Made by a program: the position numbers and the translations under genes | Notes under the pieces: model-generated | The model's input: only the letters and a program-made list of their open reading frames with translations | Told to the model about the DNA's origin: nothing | The model's database searches: none | Assembly (NCBI GenBank): GCA_963717115.1 | Contig: CAVQVO010000002.1 | Coordinates: 62,001 to 126,000 of the forward strand | Source of the DNA: JBBQUN01 sp963717115 | GTDB taxonomy: Bacteria > Actinomycetota > Acidimicrobiia > Acidimicrobiales > SZUA-35 | DNA length: 64,000 bases | Reading direction: 5' to 3' | Part shown: piece by piece, positions 43,802-53,300 of the stretch | Layout of the letters: each line of letters starts with the position of its first letter | Position numbering within the stretch: the first letter of the stretch is position 1

Positions 43802-45403
43802 TCAGGGGTTGTCGTACTCCGACCGGGGCCCGAGGTAGTACCACCAGTTGACGACCAGGCACACCAGATAGAAGGCGGCGAAGGCGGCGAGTGCGTACTC
43901 GGGCGTCGCGTTCTCGATCTGCGAACCGAACTCGTCGGGCACGATGAAGGCGCCGTAGGCGGCGACCGCCGAGGTCCAGCCCAGCACCGGACCCGCCTGC
44001 TCCTTGTCGAACACGATGGCGATGGTCCGGAACGTCGAACCGTTGCCGATGCCGCTGGCCGCGAACAGCACGAGAAAGAGGACGAAGAAGGGCAGGAAGT
44101 AGTCCTCGGGGCTCTCCGACCGGTACGCCTGGCGGAGGAAGTACGCAACACCGAGGGCGCTGACGGTCATGACGATCGAGACCCAATGGGTGACTCTCGC
44201 GCCGCCGGCCCGATCGGCGATCCACCCCCCGACCGGTCGGATGAAGGCACCGATGAACGGACCCATCCACGCGTAGGTCAGGGCCGAGGGCCCATCGGGG
44301 TTCACCGTGTCGTGGGTGATGACCCCACCGACGTCGATGTGCTTGAAGCCGAACACGACCTTGATCGCCAGAGCGAAGCCGGCCGAGAACCCGATGAAGC
44401 TGCCGAACGTCATGGTGTAGATCACGCTCATGATCCACGTGTGCTTGTTCCCGAAGATCTTGTACTGCCGTTCGAGATTCGGCCGGACGTCTCCCGGGAG
44501 CTGCTTGAGCAGCCAGACCGTCGAGGCCAGGACCGCCGCCATCACCGGCCACTTCGCCAACGACGGGGCACCGAGGAACGGATCGGGCAGGATCACCGCC
44601 AGACCGAGCGCGGCCGGGATGGCCGCGACGGCCAGCATCCCGAGGATCTTGCCGAAGGATCCGGCGAGCCCACCGATGTTCGGCGAGACCGACGCGGTGG
44701 CGATGTTGTTCATCCCGAACCAGGTCGCGAACGCCAGCGGCACCAGGAAGATCAGCCACACGAAGCCGGCGTTGTGGATCCAGGTCTCGGTCCCGGCGTC
44801 GATCGTCCCGATCAGGGTGCCCGAGGACGTCTCGAGGATCTTCGAGCCGCCGCCGAACACGCCGGTCGTCATCACGAACGGGATCAGGATCTGCATCGTC
44901 GTGACCCCGGCATTGCCCAGGCCGGCGTTGAGCCCGAGGGCCAGCCCCTGCATGCGCTTGGGATAGAAGAAGCTGATGTTCGACATCGAGGAGGCGAAGT
45001 TCCCGCCCCCGAAACCGGACAGGAACGCGAGGATCTGGAAGACCCACAGCGGGGTGTCGGTGTCGAGCAGGGCGAGCCCGGTTCCGACGGCGGGCACCAT
45101 CAGGAGCGAGGTCGTCAGGAAGACGGTGTTCCGCCCTCCGGAGATCCGGATGAAGAAGCTGTTGGGGATCCGGAACGTGGCCCCGGTGAACCCGGCGATG
45201 GCCGTCAGCGTGAACAGATCGCCCTGATCGAACGGGAAGCCCAGATTGAGCATCTGGACGGTGATGATGCTCCAGTACAACCAGACGGCGAAGCCGCACA
45301 ACAGACTGGGGATCGAGATCCACAGATTGCGGGAGGCGATCTTCTTGCCCGTCGAGTTCCAGAACTCGTCGTCTTCGGGATCCCACCTCGTGATGTCGGC
45401 CAT
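43802..45403 (-). CDS. narK: Nitrate/nitrite transporter, NarK (E. coli NarK/NarU type)
   Basis: This is a 533-residue, 12-span MFS transporter. The E. coli NarK pattern is plain: RNLWISIPSLLCGFAVWLYW near the N-terminus, FRIPNSFFI with the anion-binding Arg, the nitrate-signature glycine block SGFGGGNFASSMSNISFFYPK, and its second-half partner TFGSFIGFSAGFALAIK and FGPFIGAxxRP-like GPFIGAFIRPVGG. It is likely a nitrate/nitrite antiporter serving the nitrate reductase operon. The start is ATG 45403; the frame is open further upstream but unconserved. It follows the other NarK gene by 46 bp. Confidence 0.92.
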   Translation of the reverse strand: MADITRWDPEDDEFWNSTGKKIASRNLWISIPSLLCGFAVWLYWSIITVQMLNLGFPFDQGDLFTLTAIAGFTGATFRIPNSFFIRISGGRNTVFLTTSLLMVPAVGTGLALLDTDTPLWVFQILAFLSGFGGGNFASSMSNISFFYPKRMQGLALGLNAGLGNAGVTTMQILIPFVMTTGVFGGGSKILETSSGTLIGTIDAGTETWIHNAGFVWLIFLVPLAFATWFGMNNIATASVSPNIGGLAGSFGKILGMLAVAAIPAALGLAVILPDPFLGAPSLAKWPVMAAVLASTVWLLKQLPGDVRPNLERQYKIFGNKHTWIMSVIYTMTFGSFIGFSAGFALAIKVVFGFKHIDVGGVITHDTVNPDGPSALTYAWMGPFIGAFIRPVGGWIADRAGGARVTHWVSIVMTVSALGVAYFLRQAYRSESPEDYFLPFFVLFLVLFAASGIGNGSTFRTIAIVFDKEQAGPVLGWTSAVAAYGAFIVPDEFGSQIENATPEYALAAFAAFYLVCLVVNWWYYLGPRSEYDNP

Positions 45404-45449
45404 GACGGTGATCTCGATTCTGGTTGGGTGACGGTCGTCGGGTTGGCGA

Positions 45450-47075
45450 TCAGGTCGGAGCGGGAGCGGGGTGGGCGTCCCGGCCCGGCTCGTCGTCGAA
45501 GTCCTCGGCGAAGGAGTCCTTCGGGTCCTCGAGCAGGACGAGCGTGATCGCGAAGCTGGCCGCGGCCCCACCGGCGAGGATGAAGAAGAACGTCCGGGCG
45601 TCGACCAGCGAGTAGATGACCAGGTAGACCACGGCGCCGACGTTCCCGTAGGCGCCGGCCATGCCGGCGATCTGGCCCGTCATGCGCTTGTTGACCATGG
45701 GGATCACGGCGAACGTGGAGCCCTCGGCACCCTGGACGAAGATCGAGGCGAACATCGTGATGGCAACGGCGACGATCAGCCAGCCGACGCCACCGAACGC
45801 CGGGACGAGGTTCCGCAGCCCGTCCTCGTCGACCCCGGGGGCCCACTCGGCGATGAACGCCATCAGCAGGAACCCGACGACGATGCCGAGCACGTAGCCG
45901 AGCATGGTGCGCTTGCGGCTGGCCATCCGATCCGACAGGTACCCGCCGAGCGGGCGGGCGACCAGATTCACGAAGGCGAAGGACGACGCCACGATCCCGG
46001 CCAGGGTGGCGGTCACGATCGGAGCGCCGGCGTCGTCGGTCAGGGGGACGAACACCTCCTCGAAGAACTCGGGGAGCATCGACACCACCGCCAGTTCGGC
46101 CCCGAAGTTGGCGAAGTACGTGGAGTTGAGGGCCACGACACTGCCGAAGTGGTACCGCTCGTCGTCGGGTACCCCCGCCTTCAGGTGCGGCAGGTTGACC
46201 TGCAGGGTCCGAACGACGTGACCGAGGTAGACCAGGGTCAGGAAGCCGTAGATCGCCAGCAGGCCCGAGTCCGACAACACCGGCTCGCCGTCGACCGACA
46301 CGTTGGAGATCCGCCATGCCAGCAGACCCAGGGCGGCCACCAGCGGCAACGACCAGATCAGGTACTGCACGAGGTCGGCGAAGGACGACAACAGCATCGG
46401 TTCGGCCTTCGCGGTCTTGGCCAGGGTGCGCCCGTCGGGCACGTCGCGTACCAGGAAGAAGTACAGGACCCCGTAGACGGCCAGCACGACGCCGTTGATG
46501 GCCATCGCCCACCGCCAGGCCTCGTCGCCCAGATCGAACCAGTTGCCCAGGACGGTGATGGCGAACCACGGGAGCGTCATCGCCGCGAACGCCGAGCCGA
46601 AGTTGCCCCAGCCGGCGTAGAACCCCTCGGCCCGACCGATGTACTTCGGCGGGAACCACTGGGCGACCATCTTGATGCCGATGACGAACCCGGCCCCGAC
46701 GCTGCTGAGCAGCAGTCGGGAGATCAGCATCTGATCGAACGTGTCGGCGAAGGCGAACCAGATCGTCGGGACGGCCATCGTGATCATCAGCCAGGTGAAG
46801 ACGATCCGGCTGCCGAACCGGTCGATCAGCGCGCCGACGACGATCCGGGCCGGGATCGTGAGGGCCACGTTGGCGATGAGGAGGATCTTGACGTGCTCCT
46901 TGGTCAGCCAATCCGAGCTGTCGCGCATCGTGGTGGCCAGCGGGGCCAGGTTGAACCACACGAAGAACGTCATGAAGAACGCGATCCAGGTGTAGTGGAG
47001 CACGCGGATTCGCTCCTGCCCGAAGTCGAGCAGGCGTGGCGGACCGTCGTCGGCCGGCGCTGCGGTGGTCGTCAT
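45450..47075 (-). CDS. narK: Nitrate/nitrite transporter, second NarK family type
   Basis: This is a 541-residue, 12-span MFS transporter distinct from the following NarK. Landmarks: FMTFFVWFNLAPLATTM, PARIVVGALIDRFGSRI, GAGFVIGIKMVAQWFPPKYIGRAEGFYAGWGNFG, and AEGSTFAVIPMVNKRMTGQIAGMAGAYGNVGAV. In many denitrifiers two NarK types, a proton symporter and an exchanger, are paired; this one resembles the symporter-like type, which is inference. ATG 47075 has a GGGGGAG site and overlaps the stop of the regulator gene by four bases, so expression is coupled. Confidence 0.9.
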   Translation of the reverse strand: MTTTAAPADDGPPRLLDFGQERIRVLHYTWIAFFMTFFVWFNLAPLATTMRDSSDWLTKEHVKILLIANVALTIPARIVVGALIDRFGSRIVFTWLMITMAVPTIWFAFADTFDQMLISRLLLSSVGAGFVIGIKMVAQWFPPKYIGRAEGFYAGWGNFGSAFAAMTLPWFAITVLGNWFDLGDEAWRWAMAINGVVLAVYGVLYFFLVRDVPDGRTLAKTAKAEPMLLSSFADLVQYLIWSLPLVAALGLLAWRISNVSVDGEPVLSDSGLLAIYGFLTLVYLGHVVRTLQVNLPHLKAGVPDDERYHFGSVVALNSTYFANFGAELAVVSMLPEFFEEVFVPLTDDAGAPIVTATLAGIVASSFAFVNLVARPLGGYLSDRMASRKRTMLGYVLGIVVGFLLMAFIAEWAPGVDEDGLRNLVPAFGGVGWLIVAVAITMFASIFVQGAEGSTFAVIPMVNKRMTGQIAGMAGAYGNVGAVVYLVIYSLVDARTFFFILAGGAAASFAITLVLLEDPKDSFAEDFDDEPGRDAHPAPAPT

Positions 47076-47536
47076 GACTCGCTCCCCCGGGACTCGGCGA
47101 GCGGTGCCGGAGTGGGCAGGGTGGGGGCGACGTCGGCGATCGAGGTCGCCGCCAACCGGCTCGTGAGCACCGCACGGGCCTGCATCCAGGCGTCGTGCAG
47201 TGCGCAACTGCCGGTCTCGCCGCACGGTCGGTCGCCCACCACGCAGCGACCGGTGTCGGTGGGACCTTCCACCGCTTCGACCAGGTCGAGCACGGAGATG
47301 TCGTCGAGGCCGACCACCAGCCGGTACCCGCCGTTGCGACCCGGATCCGACGTCACCCATCCCCTCGACACCAGTGCGCTCATGACGTGCGCCATGAACG
47401 ACGGCGTCGCCGAAACCGACTCGGCCAGTTCGGCCGCCTTCACCGGATCGGGATCGTCGGTCTCGGGACGCCGACGAGCCAGCGTGATCAACGCCTGGGC
47501 GGCCAGATCGCTCTTGCGGGTGGTCTCGAGCCTCAC
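47072..47536 (-). CDS. Rrf2-family regulator with NsrR-like cysteines
   Basis: This is a 154-residue winged-helix Rrf2-type protein from GTG 47536. The DNA-binding part reads KSDLAAQALITLARRRPE ... AELAESVSATPSFMAHVMSALVSRGWVTSDPGRNGGYRL. A three-Cys cluster follows (GRCVVGDRPCGETGSCALHDAW, spacing C-x6-C-x5-C), as in NsrR/IscR-type iron-sulfur sensors. It may sense nitric oxide or iron-sulfur status and control the nitrate genes that flank it. It lies inside the operon, overlapping narI (GTGA) and the NarK gene (ATGA), so it would be autoregulated. Confidence 0.85.
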   Translation of the reverse strand: MRLETTRKSDLAAQALITLARRRPETDDPDPVKAAELAESVSATPSFMAHVMSALVSRGWVTSDPGRNGGYRLVVGLDDISVLDLVEAVEGPTDTGRCVVGDRPCGETGSCALHDAWMQARAVLTSRLAATSIADVAPTLPTPAPLAESRGSES

Positions 47537-48291
47537 GAGTTCACTCGCTTGCGGGTCGGGCGATCGACGACCACCGGCGGCCCACCACCGACCGGTCCGC
47601 TCGGCCGGGGGCGACGGGACGGGGTGGACCGCATCGCCACCACCCGCTGCCAGGGCCGGAAGAAGTACTGGAGCGGGAGGGTGATGATGTGGACCAGCCG
47701 GGTGAAGGGGAACAGGGCAATGAAGACGAAGAACGCCAGGACGTGGATCTTCAGCACCCAGGGCAGGGCGTCGACGAGGGCCGGATCGGGTCGGAAGGTG
47801 AGCAGGCCCCGCACGTAGGGCACGAAGACGGCCGTGCCCCAGTACGAACCCCAGCGGTAGCCGACGGCGATCCAGATCCCGGTGATCACCTGGACGGCGA
47901 TCGTGGCCAGCACCACCAGGTCCATGGGTGTGGTGACCCGGCGGATCCGATGGTTGGTCAGGCGACGATGGATCAGGATGGCCAGGCCCACCGCCGCCCA
48001 CAGCGCCAGCGCGAGCCCGGTCATCTCCAGCAGGTACAGACGCAGCGGCGCGCCGTTCCAGAGCTCGAAGCCCCGGGGCACGACGAGGGCCGCCAGGTGG
48101 CCCAGCAGGATCAACGAGAGGCCCCAGTGGAAGGCGAAGGTGCCCCAGTACAGCTGGCGGCTCTCGAGGAGCTGCGACGACAACGACGTCACGGTGAACG
48201 GGTGACGTTTCCAACGGATGATCGTCACCACGATCGCCATGATGGCGACCCCGTAGGGCACGACACCGAACAGCACGTCATTGAGGGTCAT
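47533..48291 (-). CDS. narI: Respiratory nitrate reductase gamma subunit (cytochrome b)
   Basis: This is a 252-residue membrane protein with five spans. The four haem-b His ligands are visible: FHWGLSLILLGHLAALVV in the second helix and LKIHVLAFFVFIALFPFTRLVHI near the end. It oxidises quinol at the membrane and passes electrons through two b-type haems to NarH. The C-terminal tail after the last helix is basic and Pro-rich (STPSRRPRPSGPVGGG). The start overlaps the narJ stop by four bases and the end overlaps the regulator start. Confidence 0.93.
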   Translation of the reverse strand: MTLNDVLFGVVPYGVAIMAIVVTIIRWKRHPFTVTSLSSQLLESRQLYWGTFAFHWGLSLILLGHLAALVVPRGFELWNGAPLRLYLLEMTGLALALWAAVGLAILIHRRLTNHRIRRVTTPMDLVVLATIAVQVITGIWIAVGYRWGSYWGTAVFVPYVRGLLTFRPDPALVDALPWVLKIHVLAFFVFIALFPFTRLVHIITLPLQYFFRPWQRVVAMRSTPSRRPRPSGPVGGGPPVVVDRPTRKRVNS

Positions 48292-48806
48292 CGCCGCACT
48301 CCGATCGTGAGGGGCCGCAGATCGGCGACGAGATCGACCGTCGCCGCCAGCAGGTGCCGGTAGGGACTGTGCGGGGCCGCCGTGTGGAGGACCTGCTTCA
48401 TCGTGGCGACGGCGCTCGGCAGCACCGTCACGAGATCGGGAAGCGGAACGTCGGCGACGGCCAGATACCGCAGCACCGGCTCGAGATGATCGGGCAGCTC
48501 GCCGGCCAGGTCGACCCCGACCGATCGCATCGCCACCTTCAGGTCGGCCATGAACGCGCCCCGCCGGTAGTTCTCGCCCCATGCCACGTCCCCGACGTAG
48601 GGGATGAACTGGGGCGAGAGGTCGAGCGTGGCGGTGTGCAGCTCCTCCCACGCTCCCTGATCGAGCGCCGCCACGGCGTCGTGGAAGCGACGCATGTGCC
48701 CCTGGACCGGGCCCCGCAGCCACTGCGTGACTGCGGCGTCGAGCAGGGCGGCGGATTCGGGGGTCGGATAGCGGTACCCCATGGCGACGACGGCGGCGGG
48801 GTGCAT
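48288..48806 (-). CDS. narJ: Nitrate reductase assembly chaperone
   Basis: This is a 172-residue helical protein of the NarJ/TorD-like group. Landmarks: AMGYRYPTPESAALLDAAV at the start, SPQFIPYVGDVAWGENYRRGAFMADL and DHLEPVLRYLAVADVPLPDLV. It is not part of the final enzyme; it binds apo-NarG and guides molybdenum-cofactor and iron-sulfur insertion in the cytoplasm. It lies between narH (one-base overlap, TGATG) and narI (four-base overlap), the canonical place. Confidence 0.9.
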   Translation of the reverse strand: MHPAAVVAMGYRYPTPESAALLDAAVTQWLRGPVQGHMRRFHDAVAALDQGAWEELHTATLDLSPQFIPYVGDVAWGENYRRGAFMADLKVAMRSVGVDLAGELPDHLEPVLRYLAVADVPLPDLVTVLPSAVATMKQVLHTAAPHSPYRHLLAATVDLVADLRPLTIGVRR

Positions 48807-50317
48807 CACAGCCCCCTCGTCGGCGCGGTCCGGGGACCGAACCCGATCTCGCCCTTGGCCGACAGCGGGTCGTTCAACGACTCGATCGACATCTCCCGGT
48901 GGTACGGGGGCAGCACGAAACGGTCGTCGATGGTGGGGATCGTGGTGAGCCGATAGATCGCCTCGACGGTCGGCTCGGTCAGTCCGACCGAGTCGAGCAG
49001 ATCGAGCGTCGCCGCATCGATCGAGCCGTCGACGCTCTGTCGTCGTTTGTAGGTCCGCACGGCCAGCATCGTCCGCAGGATCCGCCGGATCGGTTCCGGG
49101 TCGCCCACCGAGAACAGGTTCGCCAGGTACTGGGTGGGCAACCGGGCCTTGTCGAGTTCGTCGAAGAGCTCGAAGTCGGCCCGTTCGGCCGGGAGGTCGA
49201 GATCGACCAGGTTGTTCTCGACCGTGCTCATGATCGGCGACAGGGGCGGGACGTAGTACATCATCGCCAGGGTCCGGTACTCGGGGTGCAGCGGGAGCGC
49301 CATACCCCACTCCTTCACGAACCGGTAGATGGGCGAACGCTGGGCCGAATCGATCCACGCCTCGTCGACCCCCGACTCGAGGGCCGCGTCGATCACCCGG
49401 GGATCGTGCGGATCGAGGATGATGTCGAGTTGGGCGTCGAGCAGCTCGTCGTCGGGGACCGAGGCGATCGTCTCGATGCGGTCGGCGTCGTAGAGCAGCA
49501 CGCCCATGTAGCGGATCCGGCCGACGCAGGAATGGGCGCAGGCCGGGGCCTGGCCGGTCTCGAGGCGGGGGAAGCACAGGATGCACTTCTCGGATTTCCC
49601 GGTCGTCCAGTTGTAGTAGACCTTCTTGTACGGGCAGGCCGAGACGCACATCCTCCAGCCTCGGCACTTGTCCTCGTTGACCAGGACGACGCCGTCCTCG
49701 GCCCGCTTGTAGATCGCTCCGCTGGGGCAGGCGCCGACGCAGGCGGGGTTCAGGCAGTGGTTGCAGATCCGGGGGAGGTAGTTGAAGACGACCCGCTCGA
49801 TCTCCTCGAGTTGGGCCCGAACGGCGGCGTCGACCCCGTCCATCGAGGGATCGTTGGCGGCGTAGATATCGGAACCGCCGAGGTCGTCGTCCCAGTTCGG
49901 GCCGGTCGAGATCTCGATCGGGTCGCCGGTGATCTTCGAGATCGGGATCGCCGTCGGCTGCTGGGCCGACTGGGGCGAGGTGAAGAGGTCGCCGTAGCGG
50001 AAGGTGAAGGGGTCGTAGTAGTCCTCGAGCTCGGGGAGCGACGGGTTGTAGAACGCCTTGGCGACCCCGCCGCCGCGGGAGTGCAGCGTGAGCTTGAGCC
50101 GACCCTTCTTGTCGCGGCGCCAGCCGCCCTTGTAGTGGTCCTGGTCCTCCCAACCCGTCGGGTAGCCCGTGCCGGGACGGGTCTCGACGTTGTTCCACCA
50201 CATGTACTCCGCGCCTTCGCGGTCGGTCCACAGGTTCTTGCAGGCGACCGAGCAGGTGTGGCACCCGATGCACTTGTCGAGGTGGAACAGCATGCTCATC
50301 TGAGCTCTGACTCTCAT
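48806..50317 (-). CDS. narH: Respiratory nitrate reductase beta subunit (iron-sulfur)
   Basis: This is a 503-residue electron-transfer subunit. Four cysteine clusters are present: CIGCHTCSVACKNLW, CNHCLNPACVGACPSG, CRGWRMCVSACPYKKV and CILCFPRLETGQAPACAHSCVGR. The Trp in CRGWRMC replaces a Cys, as in NarH, where that cluster is [3Fe-4S] rather than [4Fe-4S]. The C-terminal 200 residues match the NarH tail (YYVPPLSPIMS, LDKARLPTQYLANLF, RRILRTMLAVRTY). It passes electrons from NarI to NarG. It lies 11 bp after narG. Confidence 0.95.
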   Translation of the reverse strand: MRVRAQMSMLFHLDKCIGCHTCSVACKNLWTDREGAEYMWWNNVETRPGTGYPTGWEDQDHYKGGWRRDKKGRLKLTLHSRGGGVAKAFYNPSLPELEDYYDPFTFRYGDLFTSPQSAQQPTAIPISKITGDPIEISTGPNWDDDLGGSDIYAANDPSMDGVDAAVRAQLEEIERVVFNYLPRICNHCLNPACVGACPSGAIYKRAEDGVVLVNEDKCRGWRMCVSACPYKKVYYNWTTGKSEKCILCFPRLETGQAPACAHSCVGRIRYMGVLLYDADRIETIASVPDDELLDAQLDIILDPHDPRVIDAALESGVDEAWIDSAQRSPIYRFVKEWGMALPLHPEYRTLAMMYYVPPLSPIMSTVENNLVDLDLPAERADFELFDELDKARLPTQYLANLFSVGDPEPIRRILRTMLAVRTYKRRQSVDGSIDAATLDLLDSVGLTEPTVEAIYRLTTIPTIDDRFVLPPYHREMSIESLNDPLSAKGEIGFGPRTAPTRGL

Positions 50318-50328
50318 CGGTGTGCCTC

Positions 50329-53300
50329 TCAGTAGACGGGGGTGTCGATGCGGTGGACGTAGACGAAGGTGTCCCGGTTGACCCCGGTGGGACCCCAGTA
50401 GTTGAAGCCGTACGAGAACTGGGCGTAGCCGCCGCTCATCAGGACGGGCTTCAGCCGGGTCCGGGTCAGGGAGTTGTTCATCCCGGCCCGGTTCTTGCGC
50501 CGGGGAGAGATCGGCACCCCGACGGTGCGTTCGGTGGCGTGGTACACGAACACGGTGCCCCGGGGGATGCGGGACGACGTCGTGCACCGCTGCACGAACA
50601 CGCCGTTGTCGTTGTAGAGCTCGACCCAGTCGTTGTCGGCGATGCCGAGATCGGCGGCGTCCTTGACGTTCATCCAGATCGGGTAGCCGCCCCGGGACAG
50701 CGTCATCATCCGGTCGTTCTCGGAGTAGGTGGAGTGGATCGACCACTTCCCGTGGGGCGTGATGTAGTTGAACATCCGACCGTCCTGGCCCTCGGCCAGC
50801 GACTCCTCGGTCTCCGACAGCATCGTGTGGTCCGGCCGGGGCTTGTAGACGGGCAGGTGCTCACCCCAGGCCAGGTACTGCTCGTGGTCGAGGTAGAGGT
50901 GCTGGCGCCCGGTGAGCGTCCGCCAGGGAATGAGGTGCTCGACGTTGAGGGTGAACGGGTTGTAGGCCCGGCCCTTGGTGACGATCCCGCTCCAGGTCGG
51001 CGTGGTGAGGATCCGCCGGGGTTGGGCGACGATGTCGGCGAAGCTGGTCCGGACGTCGCGCTGGCCGGCACCGAGGTGGGTGAGGCTCAGGCCGGTCTTG
51101 GCCTCCTCGGCCTCGAAGGCGCGGTGGGCCAGTTCCCCGTTCGACGCCGGGTCGAGGGCGAGGATCGCCTCGGCCACCTCACGACCTCGCCGCAACGACG
51201 GTCGCAGGGTCCCGCCGGCGGCGCGAGACGCCTCGTCGGGCTGTTTCCTGGCGAGTTCGTCGTAGAAGTCGTCGACCGGGATGTTCAGGCCGTGCGCACC
51301 GACCCCGTTGGTCCGCATCGTCTCGCCGAGCGAGGTCATCTGTTCGTACAACCGGCGTAGTCGCGCTTTTGGACCTTGAACTTCGGCATCGTCCTGCCCG
51401 GGATCGCTTCGACCTCGCCGGTCTCGCCAGTCGCCCATCGTCGGCTGGGTGATCTCGTCGGGCGTGTCGTGGGCCAGCGGCGCCATGATGATGTCCTCGA
51501 CCTGGCCCAGTCGCCCGCCCGCCAGCTCCGACACCTTCTTCGCCAGGGCCGTGAAGATGTCCCAGTCGGGTCGCGACTCCCACGACGGAGGCACCGCCGC
51601 CTGCATCGGGTTGATGAACGAGTGCATGTCGGTGGTGTTGAGGTCGTCCTTCTCGTACCAGGTGGCCGCCGGCAGGACGATGTCGGAGTACAGCGCCGAG
51701 GTGTCCATCCGGAAGTTCAGGTCGACGACGAGATCCATCTTCCCGATCGGGGCGTCGGGCCGGACGGTGATCTCGGTGACCCCGTGGTCGTCGGGTTCGG
51801 TGGCGATGGCCGTCGAGTGCGTGCCGAGGTAGTGCTTCATGAAGAACTCGTGGCCCTTGGCCGACGTGCCGATCGCGTTGCCCCGCCAGATGAACCAGGT
51901 CCGGGGCCAGTTCTCGGGGGCGTCGGGATCGTCGATGGCGAACTCGAGATCGCCCGAGGTCAGCCGGTCGACGACGTCCGCGACGACCTCCTGGTCGGTC
52001 TCGGCCCCGGCCCGGCGGGCCTGGCGGACCACCTCGATCGGGTTCTCCTTGAACTGCGGGAAGAACGGCAGCCACCCCATCCGGACGGCGCGGGCCTGGT
52101 GGTCGATCGTGTGATCGAACCGTTCGGGATGGCTGTCGGGGAGCGAGTCGTACTCGCGGTAGCCCCGTTCGTAGCGCCACTGATCGGAGTGCACGTAGTG
52201 GTACGAGGGCGTGTTCTGGTGGCGGGGGGACATGCCCCAGTCCTGCCCGAAGGCGATCGATCCCCACGACGCGTGGCAGACCAGTTTCTCCTGGCCGACG
52301 TAGTGGGCGAGCCCGCCACCGTTGACCCCGACCGATCCGGTCAGCATCAGTGCGGTGATGCCCGACCGGTAGAGCAGGTTGTTGTGGTACCAGTGGTTCG
52401 CCCCGGCGCCGATGATGATCATGTTCTTGCCCTTGGTGAGCTCGCCGTTGCGAGCCCATTCGCGGGCGAACCGGATGACGGTGTCGCGACCGATGCCGGT
52501 GTACTGCTCCTGCCAGGCCGGGGTGTAGAGCGCATCGGCGTCGTCGTACGAGGCGGCGTCGGCGCCCTCGAGACCCCGGTCGACCCCGAACCGGGCCATC
52601 ATCAGGTCGAGCACGGTCGTGACCTGCACCGGCCCCGTTGCGGTCTGCACGGTGCGCACCGGCACCGAGCGCCGCACCGTGGCGTCGCCTCGTCCGGCCT
52701 CACCGGCTTCGAACACCTCGAGTTCGACCGAGGCCACGCCGTCGTGGTCGTCGATGAAGGTGAGGGTGGGGGCGATCGGTTGGCCGAGCACGCTGTCGAA
52801 CAGCTCGAGGTTCCAGCGGCCCTTCTCGTCGTGGGCCCAGCGGTCGCCGATCGAGCCGTTGGGCATGCGCGGCTCGTTCGCCTCGGCGTCCCACATGAGC
52901 AGCTTCCACTCACCGTTCTCGGTGTCGGCGTAGCGTTCGAGGCGATCGGCCCGCAGGTACTTGCCCGGCCGACCGTCGGCCACCTCCACCAGGAACGGCA
53001 GATCGGTGTACTGCCGGGCGTAGTCGTCGAAGTACTCGACCTGGCGGTCGCGGTAGCACTCGCTCAGCAGCACGTGGTCGACGGCGAGCCAGAACGCCGT
53101 GTCCTGTCCGGGGTTGGAGGGGATCCACCAGTCGGCGTACTTGGCGACCTGCGAGAAGTCGGGGCTGAACACGGTGAGCTTGGCCCCGGCGTGGCGGACC
53201 TCGGCGAGGAAGTGGGTGTCGGGGGTTCGGGTCATGTTGAGGTTCGAGCCCATGACGGCGATGAACCGGGCGTTGTACCAGTCGGCCGACTCGGGGACGT

